Below are positions 1-8,340 of a DNA stretch of 64,000 bases, piece by piece (the first letter of the stretch is position 1; every line of letters starts with the position of its first letter). A model generated the notes under the pieces. That model was given only the letters and a program-made list of their open reading frames with translations. It ran no database searches and was not told where the DNA came from. Source of the stretch: Marinobacter oulmenensis (GTDB lineage Bacteria; Pseudomonadota; Gammaproteobacteria; Pseudomonadales; Oleiphilaceae). The DNA lies in the NCBI RefSeq assembly GCF_014201735.1, contig NZ_JACHFE010000002.1, positions 310,001-374,000 of the forward strand, written 5' to 3'. The translations under genes were made by a program, and so were the position numbers.

Positions 1-312
1 GCTGGCTTTGGCGGTGGCGTACACGGCGCGCAGGTAAAGCCGTTGGTAGGCGCCAGCGGGTAGCCAAGGCGGGGGCTGCACCGCGTCGATGCTGGCCGCT
101 CCGGCTTCCTGCTTTTCGGCTGCCCAGGTGGCCAGCTGTTGGTTTACGTCATACAGGGCGGATTCCAGGGCGTGGGTGGCGCGGCCATCGGTGATGGTGC
201 CGTCTACGCGCATGGCTGCCCGGAATTCGGCCACCTTCAGGGGCGGGAAAAATTCGGCATTGTCGACGGTGGCGGTGCTTTCGGTTTCGCCGCCTGCGGC
301 TATCAGGCTCAT
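1..312 (-). CDS. L: P2 gpL-like head completion protein (3' end outside window)
   Basis: Leftward gene running off the left edge; 104 codons are visible from ATG at 312, preceded by a good ribosome binding site (GGAGG) 5-6 bases upstream. The protein begins MSLIAAGGETES and contains a region (VAEFRAAMRVDGTITDGR) of the kind seen in gpL, which closes the packaged head and makes the site for tail attachment. P2 gpL is about 170 residues, so roughly 65 are missing off the edge. Its place just downstream of gpM, in the same direction, is the P2 gene order and supports the call. No frameshift is seen in the visible part. Confidence 0.85.
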   Translation of the reverse strand, partial: MSLIAAGGETESTATVDNAEFFPPLKVAEFRAAMRVDGTITDGRATHALESALYDVNQQLATWAAEKQEAGAASIDAVQPPPWLPAGAYQRLYLRAVYATAKAS

Positions 313-415
313 ACTGCCTCCGGTTGAAGGCGGTGGACGGGGCCGTAGAGCTTCCGGCGTGGCCTTGGCTCAGGGCCCCGTGCCGCCTGGCGTCGGGGTG
401 CCGACTCGGGTCCGG

Positions 416-1264
416 TTATTGGCCGGAATTCTTGAGTTGCTTTTCCAGTGCCTGGATGTCCATTTTCACGCCGGCGCGTTCGTCCAGTTCCAGGGCCTTT
501 TTCAGTGACTCCACCGCCCGTTCGGGCTGTTCCGCTTCGCGCAGCAGATAGCCGTGGGCCTTGTAGAGTTTGGCCTTGATCTGGTCGTGCATGTCGGATT
601 CGCCGAAGTTGATCAAGGCGCGGCTTACCTGGGCCAGGTACTCGGCGGGTTCTTCACCTTCGCCGCGCTCTTTCAGCACGAAATCGGCCACCTCTTCGGA
701 TACCAGGGCGGCGGTGCTGCGCTGGTACCGGTCCGGGGTTTCCAGGCCGTGCTTTGCCGCGTACTCGGCGATATCCAGGCCTTTTTCCAACTGGCCGGTG
801 TCCAGGTACCAGACCATGATGTTCATGATCACGTCATCCTGATGGCCTGTGCCGCCTTCCATTACGCCCGCCACGTAGTCTTCGTACTTGGGCAGGAGTT
901 CGCGCTTGCGCTCGATTTTGCCTTGAACGCTTTCGATATCGTGCAGGGCTCGCATGTCTTCCATCATGGATGCGTAGTGCAGGTCGTAAGCGCTGCCGTG
1001 CGGCTGGCTATCGGTTGCCCCCTGGGCTTCCTTCTTGGCCTGCTGCTGCGTGCGCACCTTTTTGGCCGGGCTGTTCGCCGGGGCTGAGACCGGGCCGGAT
1101 TCCTGGGCGCTGGGCGGCTGGCTGATCTGGTGCTTCTGCCGGCGCTCTTCCAGTTCCTTCTGGCGCTTTTCAGCCTCCAGGCGGGCCTGCTTTTCGGCCT
1201 GCTCCTGGGCCGCCACGCGGGCGACCCTCTTTTTCTCAAACGCTTTCTTTGCTGGGCTTACCAT
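416..1264 (-). CDS. M: P2 gpM-like terminase small subunit
   Basis: 282-residue protein related to P2 gpM, the small terminase subunit that recognises and cuts cos during packaging. The family core runs from about residue 110 to the end, with recognisable stretches KRELLPKYEDYVAGV, QDDVIMNIMVWYLDTG and AEYAAKHGLETP, and the C-terminal KAHGYLLREAEQPERA repeat-like region. The first 95 residues are a Lys/Glu/Gln-rich charged extension, probably helical, that makes it longer than P2 gpM (about 247). It sits 10 bp downstream of the capsid gene and 103 bp upstream of L in the same leftward unit. Its partner is the large subunit gpP on the other strand. Confidence 0.93.
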   Translation of the reverse strand: MVSPAKKAFEKKRVARVAAQEQAEKQARLEAEKRQKELEERRQKHQISQPPSAQESGPVSAPANSPAKKVRTQQQAKKEAQGATDSQPHGSAYDLHYASMMEDMRALHDIESVQGKIERKRELLPKYEDYVAGVMEGGTGHQDDVIMNIMVWYLDTGQLEKGLDIAEYAAKHGLETPDRYQRSTAALVSEEVADFVLKERGEGEEPAEYLAQVSRALINFGESDMHDQIKAKLYKAHGYLLREAEQPERAVESLKKALELDERAGVKMDIQALEKQLKNSGQ

Positions 1265-1274
1265 GGGTTACCCC

Positions 1275-2282
1275 TTACACCAGAGTGATGTTCTCGACGA
1301 CAGCTCCCAGGCCGTAGTCCTCGACCACGTAATCATCATTGGAGCTTTCGAAGTTCTCGATGCGGTCCCGTTTCGGGTTGTCGATGATCTGACGGCGGCG
1401 CGATCCGATCTGGTAGTAAATAGACAGGTTGTCCAGCGTGGTGATCATCATTGCGCCGGCAGGCATGAACGGCACCTGTGCCACCTGAAGGTTGCCCATG
1501 CGCTTCTGGCTGACGATCATCTGCAGCGCCACCTGTTCAGTCGGGGCGTTGTCCTGGTCGATAATCGGGAAATACTTGTCGGCCATCAGGTCACGGCCAA
1601 CGAGGACGACCAGCGACGGGTCTTCCTGATGCCACGGGTCAATCATGTTGTTCGTGACATCGAATACCAGCGCGTCCAGGTTTTTGTAGTCGCCAGTCGA
1701 GCCCACGTTCACTTTGCCGGATGAATCCACCACCTCGGAAAGAACGTTTTCCGGTTTGTTTTCCCGGTATTTCTGGAGCCAGCCCTTGTTAACGTCCTGC
1801 AGCATAGGATTTGCCTGCCGATCAGTTTCGGCAGCTACACTGGTGCCATTGAAGCCGATCATGATGCGGTCCAGGGCCTGCCGGCGGAGGATGGCGTTGC
1901 GAACACGCACCTGGAAGTCAGGGAATTTCGCCCATGCATCAATGGTCTTGTAGCGGAGCGTGGTGTCGAAGTTCGTCTGAACGCACTCGTAGGTGTTCGA
2001 GTTCAGATCCGCCACATCATTCGGCTCGCGCTCTTTCGCAGTGGTGTCGGTGCGGCCGGCGATGGTCGAAGATACGCCGAGGCCGACTTTCTCGCCCTTG
2101 ATTTCATCAACGCCGATCACGTTGATTTGGGACAGGAAGCCGGCGGATTCCTGCATTCTGGTTTCCAGCGTCTGCTGGGCAGTCGGAGTGACCGCGAACA
2201 TTTCGGCGGCGGATTCCACCTGGTTGAGCTTCGCGATCTGACTGCGAAGCTGGTTAAACTTTACTCGGGATTCGTTGCGCAT
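1275..2282 (-). CDS. N: P2 gpN-like major capsid protein
   Basis: 335-residue major head protein. It starts MRNESRVKFNQLRSQIAKLN and shows conserved P2-family blocks: TRMQESAGFLSQINVIGV, GEKVGLGVSSTIAGRTDT, RRQALDRIMIGFNG and NPMLQDVNKGWLQKYREN. In P2 the homologue (357 residues) assembles with scaffold gpO, which then cleaves its N-terminus; the same processing is expected here. It lies 11 bp downstream of gpO and 10 bp upstream of gpM, as in P2. The gene is intact, so the head module shows no obvious decay. Confidence 0.95.
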   Translation of the reverse strand: MRNESRVKFNQLRSQIAKLNQVESAAEMFAVTPTAQQTLETRMQESAGFLSQINVIGVDEIKGEKVGLGVSSTIAGRTDTTAKEREPNDVADLNSNTYECVQTNFDTTLRYKTIDAWAKFPDFQVRVRNAILRRQALDRIMIGFNGTSVAAETDRQANPMLQDVNKGWLQKYRENKPENVLSEVVDSSGKVNVGSTGDYKNLDALVFDVTNNMIDPWHQEDPSLVVLVGRDLMADKYFPIIDQDNAPTEQVALQMIVSQKRMGNLQVAQVPFMPAGAMMITTLDNLSIYYQIGSRRRQIIDNPKRDRIENFESSNDDYVVEDYGLGAVVENITLV

Positions 2283-2293
2283 GATGGTTTCCT

Positions 2294-3109
2294 TCAGCAG
2301 TCAGTCAGGATTTCAGATTCGCCGCCGGTCGCCGGTTGGCGCTGGCTGTGGTTGTGGGGTGTTTTTTCCAGCTCCGCTTTCAGCTCGTTGAACTGGGTCT
2401 GCAGGGCGTCGTGGCTTTGTTTGAGCTCGCTGTACTCGCCCTGCGTGGTGGCCATCTGGCCCCGCAGTTCCTGGGCTTCGGTTACGAAAAGGCCCAGGGT
2501 TTTTTCCAAGTCCTGTTTGAAGTCGGCGAACTTGGCGGCGCCGGTTTCGCGGTGCTGGGTGAACAGAGATTTAACGCGGTCGAACAGGCTGGGCTCGTCC
2601 GGGTCGATTTCGGGATCCTCGGTGAAGTCGAACTCGGTCTCTGTTGCGGCAGTAAACAGGTTCCTGGCGTTCTGCTTCCGGGCGCTCAGAGGGTTGTTTT
2701 TTGCCTTAGCGCTGAACTGCAACATTTCGGTACCGAGTGACGCTGGTGAGTCGGTCACTGCCAGGCCGACCAGGTAGGCTTCGCCGGTGTCTGAGAATTC
2801 CGGGTCCACCTCGATGGAGGTGTAAATCTTCTGGCGGTCTTTGTTCATGGCGACCAGGTCTTCAGTGGGCTCGATCTGGGCGTACAGCTCCATCTTGCCG
2901 TCGCTGTTTTCTTCGGCGCGCAACCCGTGGACATCGCCCAGCGCCTTAAAAGGGCCATCAGCCAACATGCCGCGCATGTGCTCAAGCCATACCCGGGCGC
3001 CGTACTTTTCGGGATTAAAGTTCGCGGCCATCTGTTCGATCCAGGCGCGGGTGATTGCCCGGCCATCGGTGGTGGCGCCTTCGGTAGCCACCCTGAACCA
3101 TTTTTTCAT
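2294..3109 (-). CDS. O: P2 gpO-like capsid scaffold and maturation protease
   Basis: 271-residue scaffold protein with an N-terminal serine protease domain (about residues 1-145) and a C-terminal helical scaffold region (about 175-255, Glu/Leu/Gln-rich). Likely catalytic residues by comparison with P2 gpO are Asp15, His44 (WLEHMRG) and Ser98 (IYTSIEVDP). In P2 this protein directs head assembly, then cleaves itself and the major capsid and portal proteins. It is the first leftward gene, transcribed divergently from terminase gene P. All three predicted catalytic residues are present, so it is probably active. Confidence 0.93.
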   Translation of the reverse strand: MKKWFRVATEGATTDGRAITRAWIEQMAANFNPEKYGARVWLEHMRGMLADGPFKALGDVHGLRAEENSDGKMELYAQIEPTEDLVAMNKDRQKIYTSIEVDPEFSDTGEAYLVGLAVTDSPASLGTEMLQFSAKAKNNPLSARKQNARNLFTAATETEFDFTEDPEIDPDEPSLFDRVKSLFTQHRETGAAKFADFKQDLEKTLGLFVTEAQELRGQMATTQGEYSELKQSHDALQTQFNELKAELEKTPHNHSQRQPATGGESEILTDC

Positions 3110-3272
3110 GTTGCCTCTCCAGTGCCTGTTGGGCGATGCTTATCCGGTTGTGGTGCAAGTGCCCCCAGATTCGTGCCATAGCCCTGCAATTCCAACAGGT
3201 TGCAGTTGTCCCGCCCCCGCCGCACAAACAGCCCGGCAACGGCTTCGCGCGTGAAGCCAGTACGCTGGCAGC
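3110..3272. promoter_or_regulatory. Divergent late-promoter region between O and P
   Basis: 163-bp region between the leftward L-M-N-O unit and the rightward P-Q unit. In P2 the equivalent gap holds two late promoters activated by the zinc-finger protein Ogr at a TGT-N12-ACA box. Here the nearest match is TGT at 3207-3209 and ACA at 3224-3226, but spaced 14 rather than 12, and a CAAC/GTTG inverted pair (3193-3196, 3205-3208). The position argues for promoters; the exact activator site is not resolved. Confidence 0.4.
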
Positions 3273-5039
3273 ATGAACGAAACGGTCAGCGACGAATTCA
3301 GAAAACACCTGGTTGAGGCCCGCTCCCTGTATTGGATGGGGTGGCGGCCGCAGCGTATTTGCGAGCGCCTGGAAATCAGCCCGCAGCTTTTCAGCAACTG
3401 GAAAAAGCGGTTTCAGTGGGATGAAGCGGAGCCGATCCAGCGCGTTGAAGCGTCGCTGGAATCCCGCATGGTTCAGCTGATCTTCAAGGACCAGAAGGAA
3501 GGGAAGGACTTCAAGGAAATCGATCTGCTGGGCCGGCAGATTGAACGCCTTGCGCGCGTGCATAAGTACGAGGAAACCGGGCGCGAATCTGACCTGAACC
3601 CGAACCTGCATGAACGGAACAAGGCCCCGCGCAAGGCCAAAAACGATATCGGGGAAGAGGGGCTGGAACAGATCACCAGTGCCTTCGAAGAATCGCTGTT
3701 TGATTACCAGAACCGCTGGCGTGTGGCCGGGCTTACCAACCGGATCCGGAACATTCTGAAATCCCGCCAGATTGGTGCTACCTGGTACTTCGCCCGGGAA
3801 GCCATCGTGGATGCGTTCGCCACCGGCAAGAACAAGATCTTCATGTCGGCCTCGAAAGCCCAGGCCCATGTGTTCCGGCAGTACATCGTCCAGTTCGTTA
3901 AGGATGTAACGGGCGTAGAGCTCCGGGGTGATCCAATCGTTCTGCCCAACGGGGCAACGCTCTACTTCCTCGGTACCAACGCCCGCACCGCCCAGAGTTA
4001 CCACGGTGACATTTACATGGATGAGTACTTCTGGATTCAGGGCTTCAAAGAGTTCCGGAAGGTGGCCAGCGGCATGGCCATGCACAAGAAGTGGAGCCAG
4101 ACCTACATATCCACGCCGTCCGCGATCACCCACGAAGCCTACCCATTCTGGACCGGCGAAATGTTCAACCGCCGCCGGGCGAAGGATAAGCGGGTTGAAA
4201 TCGACACCAGCCACGCAGCCCTTGCCAATGGCGTGGCCTGCGCCGATGGCCAATGGCGCCAGATCGTTACGGTGGAAGACGCACTGGCCGGTGGTTGTGA
4301 CCTGTTCGACCTGGACCAGCTCAAGCTGGAGTACTCCGACGACGAATACGCCAACCTGCTGATGTGCCAGTTCGTTGATGACACCCACGCCGTGTTCCCG
4401 CTGGCCAAACTGCAGCGGTGCATGGTCGATAGCTGGATACAGTGGCGAGACCTGAAGCCCTACGCCGAAAAACCGCTGGCAGATAGCCCCGTGTGGATCG
4501 GGTACGACCCGGCCGGCAGCGGCGAAGACGGCGATGGGGCAGGGCTGGCCGTGGTTTCGCCCTCGAAATCGGCCAGCAAGCCGCACCGCATCATAGAGAA
4601 AAAGCGCCTTCGCGGGCTGGACTACGAACAGCAGGCGGAAGTAATCCGGAAGCTGACCCACCGCTACAACGTGGTGTTCATCGGTATGGACACCACCGGC
4701 CTGGGTGAGGCCGTCGCCGAGCTGGTAGAGAAATTCTTCCCGGCCGTCACCCGGTACCGCTACAGCCCAGATGTGAAATCCCGCCTGGTGATCAAAACCC
4801 AGAACATCATCGACCGTGGCCGCCTGGAGTTCGATTCCGGCTGGACCGATATGGCCCAGTCGTTCATGGCCATTCGCCGCGTGATGACCGATTCCCAACG
4901 CCAAATGACCTACAAATCAGGCCGCCGTGAAGACACCGGCCATGCCGATCTGGCATGGGCGGTTATGCACGCCCTGGCAAACGAACCACTTGAAGGGCCG
5001 ACCGAACACGGCGGCTCGATGCTGGAGATTTACGGATGA
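3273..5039 (+). CDS. P: P2 gpP-like terminase large subunit (ATPase/nuclease)
   Basis: 588-residue packaging motor. An N-terminal helix-turn-helix-like segment (about 20-55, WRPQRICERLEISPQLFSNW) precedes the ATPase domain, whose P2-family Walker A-like motif SRQIGATW starts near residue 164 and whose Walker B-like acidic motif is IYMDEYFW. The C-terminal RNase H-like nuclease region begins at IGYDPAGSGEDGDGAG and includes GMDTTGLGEA. It pumps DNA into the prohead through the portal with help of gpM. Length matches P2 gpP (about 590). Its stop overlaps the start of Q by 4 bases, implying coupled translation. Confidence 0.95.
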   Translation: MNETVSDEFRKHLVEARSLYWMGWRPQRICERLEISPQLFSNWKKRFQWDEAEPIQRVEASLESRMVQLIFKDQKEGKDFKEIDLLGRQIERLARVHKYEETGRESDLNPNLHERNKAPRKAKNDIGEEGLEQITSAFEESLFDYQNRWRVAGLTNRIRNILKSRQIGATWYFAREAIVDAFATGKNKIFMSASKAQAHVFRQYIVQFVKDVTGVELRGDPIVLPNGATLYFLGTNARTAQSYHGDIYMDEYFWIQGFKEFRKVASGMAMHKKWSQTYISTPSAITHEAYPFWTGEMFNRRRAKDKRVEIDTSHAALANGVACADGQWRQIVTVEDALAGGCDLFDLDQLKLEYSDDEYANLLMCQFVDDTHAVFPLAKLQRCMVDSWIQWRDLKPYAEKPLADSPVWIGYDPAGSGEDGDGAGLAVVSPSKSASKPHRIIEKKRLRGLDYEQQAEVIRKLTHRYNVVFIGMDTTGLGEAVAELVEKFFPAVTRYRYSPDVKSRLVIKTQNIIDRGRLEFDSGWTDMAQSFMAIRRVMTDSQRQMTYKSGRREDTGHADLAWAVMHALANEPLEGPTEHGGSMLEIYG

Positions 5040-6028
5040 GCACACCGCACGCAGAAGCCTTTACCTTCGGCGATCCCGAACCCGTTATGGACCGGTACGA
5101 CATGCTCTACACCGGGTGCTGGCTGGCCGAACAGGAATACTACGAACCGCCGGTGGACCTGTCGGCGCTGGCCAAAAGCTACCGGGCAACCGCACACCAT
5201 GGCAGCGCCCTGCAGGTGAAGCGGAATATCCTGGTTAAATCATTCGAGCCTACCGACTACCTGAGCCGGCAGAATTTCAGCCGCATGGCTCTGGATTACC
5301 TGGTGTTTGGCAACATGTACGGGGAGAAGATCGAAAACCGCCTGGGCCGGCTGATCGAGATCCGTCCGGCGCTGGCGAAATACTGCCGGCGTGGCGTGAA
5401 GCCGGGGCAGTACTGGTGGGTGCATGACCTGTTTGACAAAAAGGAATTCCCGGCCGATTCCATCGTCCACATCATGGAACCGGATATCGACCAGGAACTG
5501 TACGGCGTTCCGGACTACCTGGGATCCCTGCAGTCGGCCTGGCTGAACGAAAGCGCCACGCTGTTCCGCCGGAAGTACTACCAGAACGGCAGCCACGCCG
5601 GGTTCATCCTCTACATGACAGACGCGGCCCAGCAACAGGAAGACATCGACACCATGCGCCAGGCCTTGAAGGACAGCAAAGGCCCCGGAAACTTCAAGAA
5701 CCTGTTCATGTACTCGCCCAATGGAAAGAAAGACGGCCTGCAGCTGATCCCGATCAGCGAAGTGGCGGCGAAGGATGAATTCTGGAACATCAAGAACGCC
5801 ACCCGGGACGACCAGCTGGCCGGCCACCGCGTGCCGCCCCAGCTGATGGGCATCATCCCCTCCAACACTGGGGGCTTCGGTGATTCGGAGAAAGCCGCCC
5901 GCGTGTTCGCCGCCAACGAACTGGAGCCCCTGCAAGAACGGATGCTGGAGCTTAACGACATCGTGGGTAAGGAGGTGATCAGCTTCCGCCCGTACAGCCT
6001 CGGCGAGACCTCCCAGAATACCCCCTGA
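5036..6028 (+). CDS. Q: P2 gpQ-like portal protein
   Basis: 330-residue portal, the ring at the head vertex through which DNA enters and leaves. P2-family blocks are visible: YRATAHHGSALQVKRNIL, QNFSRMALDYLVFGNMYGE, ADSIVHIMEPDIDQELYG and VPPQLMGIIPSNTGGFGD; P2 gpQ is about 344 residues. The start ATG overlaps the stop of P (ATGA). It is the last phage gene on this side; a rho-independent terminator follows 25 bp later. P2 portals are cleaved at the N-terminus by gpO during maturation. Confidence 0.94.
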   Translation: MSTPHAEAFTFGDPEPVMDRYDMLYTGCWLAEQEYYEPPVDLSALAKSYRATAHHGSALQVKRNILVKSFEPTDYLSRQNFSRMALDYLVFGNMYGEKIENRLGRLIEIRPALAKYCRRGVKPGQYWWVHDLFDKKEFPADSIVHIMEPDIDQELYGVPDYLGSLQSAWLNESATLFRRKYYQNGSHAGFILYMTDAAQQQEDIDTMRQALKDSKGPGNFKNLFMYSPNGKKDGLQLIPISEVAAKDEFWNIKNATRDDQLAGHRVPPQLMGIIPSNTGGFGDSEKAARVFAANELEPLQERMLELNDIVGKEVISFRPYSLGETSQNTP

Positions 6029-6052
6029 CTCCCACCCGATTGCGTCGCCTTT

Positions 6053-6076
6053 GCCCGCCACTGCGCGGGCTTTTTT
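6053..6076 (+). terminator. Rho-independent terminator after Q
   Basis: Stem GCCCGC (6053-6058) pairs with GCGGGC (6065-6070) around a 6-nt loop, followed directly by six T residues (6071-6076). It ends the rightward P-Q transcript 25 bp after the Q stop codon. Confidence 0.85.
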
Positions 6077-6258
6077 GTGCCCGGACCATACCCCCATGGG
6101 GTGGGGTGTGCCTGCTGCTCGCTCGCGGTCACCCCGCCCCGCCTGCGCGCTCTACGTGCTGCGATTTTTCAACGGCCGGATATATAAAGCGCTTTCACGC
6201 CAGCCAGGGGCATTTTCACGCCTGAAATGCTGTTGAAGTGCAGGGGGTCTCGGAAAAC

Positions 6259-6509
6259 TGTAACAGGCGTAACAGGGGCCTAAAACGGCTGTTAGGTATA
6301 TGATTTTGCTGGATTTTCTATGTTACACCTAAAACGTCACACGGAGTAACAAAAAAGTGACACCGTTGATTTTAAAGGATTTTTTATCGGGCTTTGTGAC
6401 GGTATATAAGTGTAACAGTGTTACGTTTATATCTCTAAAAGTGTAACAAGACGAACCCTTTTAAATCAGCCGCTTACCGTGAAAAGTTACGCTTGTTACA
6501 CTTGTTACA
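6259..6509. repeat. Field of GTAACA/TGTTAC repeats, possible replication iterons or operators
   Basis: About eight copies of a GTAACA or TGTTAC core lie within 250 bp: a tandem pair TGTAACAGG-CGTAACAGG (6259-6276), TGTTACACC (6321-6329), GTAACA (6346-6351), a perfect inverted pair GTAACA-G-TGTTAC (6412-6424), GTGTAACA (6441-6448), and a tandem pair CTTGTTACA-CTTGTTACA (6492-6509). The surrounding sequence is AT-rich compared with the prophage genes. Iterated short repeats in both orientations near a phage gene block are typical of replication origins (as in P4 ori/crr) or repressor arrays. No initiator gene is visible in this window, so the function is inferred only. Confidence 0.6.
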
Positions 6510-6635
6510 CTTTTCCGAACCCCTCCCGGATTCTGAGCGAGCCCCGCGCGCATGCCCGCACACACGCGTATATTCCACTCGGAAACTCGCGTTCTTTTTA
6601 CACAGAAATGAACACTTTCAGCCGTGGTGTGGTTT

Positions 6636-6655
6636 GGTGGTGGCGGGGAAATAGG
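6636..6655 (+). other. Candidate cos (packaging) site
   Basis: The 10-mer GGCGGGGAAA at 6642-6651, within a GGTGGT-GGCGGGGAAA context, matches the core I recall of the P2/P4 cohesive-end sequence (GGCGAGGCGGGGAAAGCAC). In P2, cos lies just beyond the end of gene Q, which is where this sits (about 610 bp after the Q stop). Because both terminase genes here are P2-type, a P2-type cos nearby is expected. A GC-rich 10-base match could still arise by chance. Confidence 0.5.
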
Positions 6656-6853
6656 CGAGGGCTCCAGGTGCTGGCTCCTGGGCCTGGTGGCGGCCGTTAA
6701 GAGTGCAGGCAAGACAGCGGATAATGTCGACAACGTAAACGTAGGTTATTGATAATAAAGGAACGGAAAGTGCCGTTATGAGCGCTGGTATTTTCGAGGT
6801 TGTGGGCTGATGTGTCTGAATTAAAAGGGAAAAACCGGAATGGAGCATAAGCC

Positions 6854-6897
6854 CTGCAACTCCGTGTACGCCGGTTCGATTCCGACCCGCGCCTCCA
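6854..6897 (+). other. Right attachment site: 3' copy of tRNA-Cys
   Basis: The sequence from the anticodon loop CTGCAAC (anticodon GCA, 6856-6858 as TGC-A context) through the TTCGATT T-loop to CGCGCC-T-CCA is the 3' part of a tRNA-Cys, including the U73 discriminator base and encoded CCA (6895-6897). The 5' half is absent: bases just before 6854 (AAGCC) do not pair with the following stem TCCGT. This is the pattern left when an integrase recombines into the 3' end of a tRNA gene, with the intact tRNA at the other end of the element, left of the window. One T-stem mismatch is visible, so this copy is not a functional tRNA. Confidence 0.85.
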
Positions 6898-7033
6898 TTT
6901 TTTCCTGTCATTCGATAGCTTCCCGCTGAAATACATGCTTGGCAGTCTGAATGCCCGCGTTGCTGCGGACAGGACTTGCGCTGCTGTGCGGCCAGGTCCA
7001 GGGCCACCAGATGGTGACCCTGACGGTTGGGCG

Positions 7034-8239
7034 TTATTCCGACCAGGCCGGGAACGGGTCGTTGAGACTCTGCCAGAAGCTTTTTCCGGCCAGTAGCTGT
7101 TCTTCGTCCAACAGGCAGTCGTCCAGTTGACGTGTAATCTCCTCCTGGTCCAGATTCTGGCCGATGAAAACCAGTTCCTGGCGCATATCACCAAAAGGTT
7201 CCACCCAGCTTTCCATGATGGCGCTGCGAAAGTCCGGGTCCTGGGGCCAACTGGTCTCCGGGACTGCTTTCCAGAACATGCCCGCAAATCCGTGCCTGGC
7301 GATACCGCCAGCCTGGCTCCAGTGGCCGGCAAATTCCGGGCGGGAGGCCAGCCAGAAATACCCTTTGGAACGAATCAGCTTGCCACCCGGAAAAGGCTGG
7401 TGCAGAAAGTCATAGAATTTCGCCGGATGGAACGGCCGGCGTGCCCGGTAAACAAAGCTGGAAATCCCGTATTCTTCCGTCTCGGGTACGTGTTCGCCAC
7501 GCATTTCTTTGAGCCACCCCGGCGCCAACTGGGCCTGCTCAAAGCTGAATCTGCCGGTATCCAGTACTTTGTCGAGTGGTACGGCGCCCTGTTGTATTTC
7601 AATGAGTTCGGCGCGGGTGTTCAGGCTGCGCAGAATGCCTCTGAGCCGGTGGACCTGTTCCTTCTCAGCGAGATCCGTTTTACTGATCAGAATGATGTCG
7701 GCGAACTCAACCTGGTCGACCAATAGATCGGCGACACTACGCTCATCCTCCTCGCCCAGGCTCTCGCCGGTTTCCTGTAGCATCTGTGCCTGGTCGTAAT
7801 CGGTCAGGAAATTTACGGCATCCACGACGGTCACCATGGTGTCCAGCCGGGCGATATCCGAAAGACTGACTCCATCCTCATCGGCAAAAGTGAAGGTTTC
7901 GGCCACCGGCAGTGGTTCGGAAATTCCCGTGGATTCAATAACAAGGCAGTCAAACCTGCCGTCATTTGCAAGCTGGCGCACTTCCACCAGCAGATCCTCG
8001 CGCAGGGTGCAGCAGATACAGCCATTGCTCATCTCAACCAGTTTCTCTTCAGACCGGTTCAGTGATACTTCCTGCTGGACCTGGCTGGCATCGATATTCA
8101 CTTCGCTCATGTCATTGACAATGACAGCCACCTTTTTTCCGTGGCGGTGGTTGAGTATGTGATTGAGGACCGTTGTCTTGCCTGCTCCCAGGAAACCGGA
8201 CAACACAGTCACGGGAAGGCGGGGATCGGTAATGGTCAT
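7034..8239 (-). CDS. CobW/COG0523-family metal-binding GTPase, zinc-homeostasis type
   Basis: 401-residue P-loop GTPase of the COG0523 family, proposed metallochaperones that move zinc (or cobalt) to client proteins when zinc is scarce. Visible motifs are Walker A GFLGAGKT (15-22), the family metal motif Cys-Ile-Cys-Cys (74-77), and [10 protein letters not shown]. The C-terminal CobW_C domain follows from about residue 255. The ATG at 8239 is preferred over an in-frame ATG at 8293 because it has an AAGGAG site 8 bases upstream and begins right before the P-loop domain. A Zur-like operator lies about 40 bp upstream, so induction by zinc limitation is likely. It is the first chromosomal gene after the prophage. 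Confidence 0.9.
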   Translation of the reverse strand: MTITDPRLPVTVLSGFLGAGKTTVLNHILNHRHGKKVAVIVNDMSEVNIDASQVQQEVSLNRSEEKLVEMSNGCICCTLREDLLVEVRQLANDGRFDCLVIESTGISEPLPVAETFTFADEDGVSLSDIARLDTMVTVVDAVNFLTDYDQAQMLQETGESLGEEDERSVADLLVDQVEFADIILISKTDLAEKEQVHRLRGILRSLNTRAELIEIQQGAVPLDKVLDTGRFSFEQAQLAPGWLKEMRGEHVPETEEYGISSFVYRARRPFHPAKFYDFLHQPFPGGKLIRSKGYFWLASRPEFAGHWSQAGGIARHGFAGMFWKAVPETSWPQDPDFRSAIMESWVEPFGDMRQELVFIGQNLDQEEITRQLDDCLLDEEQLLAGKSFWQSLNDPFPAWSE

Positions 8240-8277
8240 GGACAGACTCCTTGGGTTGCTTTGTTCGACAACAATAA

Positions 8278-8292
8278 TGTTATAACATAACA
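8278..8292. promoter_or_regulatory. Candidate Zur operator
   Basis: TGTTATAACATAACA is a perfect 6-bp inverted repeat (TGTTAT / ATAACA) around a 3-bp centre, close to the gammaproteobacterial Zur box (core GTTATAnTATAAC). It lies between the GTPase gene and a possible small rightward ORF, so zinc-bound Zur could repress both. COG0523 GTPases of the zinc subgroup are commonly Zur targets. Confidence 0.72.
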
Positions 8293-8340
8293 CTTAATAT
8301 AAGATCATTGGTGACGCAAAATAAAAGAAGGAGAGGTGGT

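Larger units (their letters stand above)
1..6897. mobile_element. Right-hand part of an integrated P2-like prophage
   Basis: Six consecutive genes match the P2 head module in order and orientation: L, M, N, O leftward and P, Q rightward from a shared divergent region. The element ends on the right at a partial tRNA-Cys copy (6854-6897), after which ordinary chromosomal genes begin. The left end lies outside the window, so tail, lysis and integration genes cannot be assessed. Unlike P2, where cos, the replication region and int lie beyond Q, here only about 870 bp without convincing genes separate Q from the attachment site. It may be a rearranged or partly deleted P2-like phage, or a satellite carrying a P2-type head module. 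Confidence 0.88.

Noticed and set aside
3015..4904. 629-codon open frame antisense to terminase gene P
   Set aside because: It is a shadow of P caused by GC-rich codon bias; P has clear P2-family motifs on the other strand.
6259..6509. Repeat field considered as a CRISPR array
   Set aside because: Units are only 6-9 bp, in both orientations and irregularly spaced; no cas genes.
6854..6897. Functional tRNA-Cys gene
   Set aside because: Only the 3' part from the anticodon loop is present; the upstream sequence cannot form the acceptor, D or anticodon stems.
6461..7332. Several minus-strand open frames (about 6461-6733, 6618-7007, 6697-7332) that could look like prophage genes
   Set aside because: They cross the tRNA-Cys copy or the GTPase gene; the typical RRGSESNRRTRS-type peptide is what an antisense reading of a tRNA 3' end gives. 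No ribosome binding site or family resemblance.
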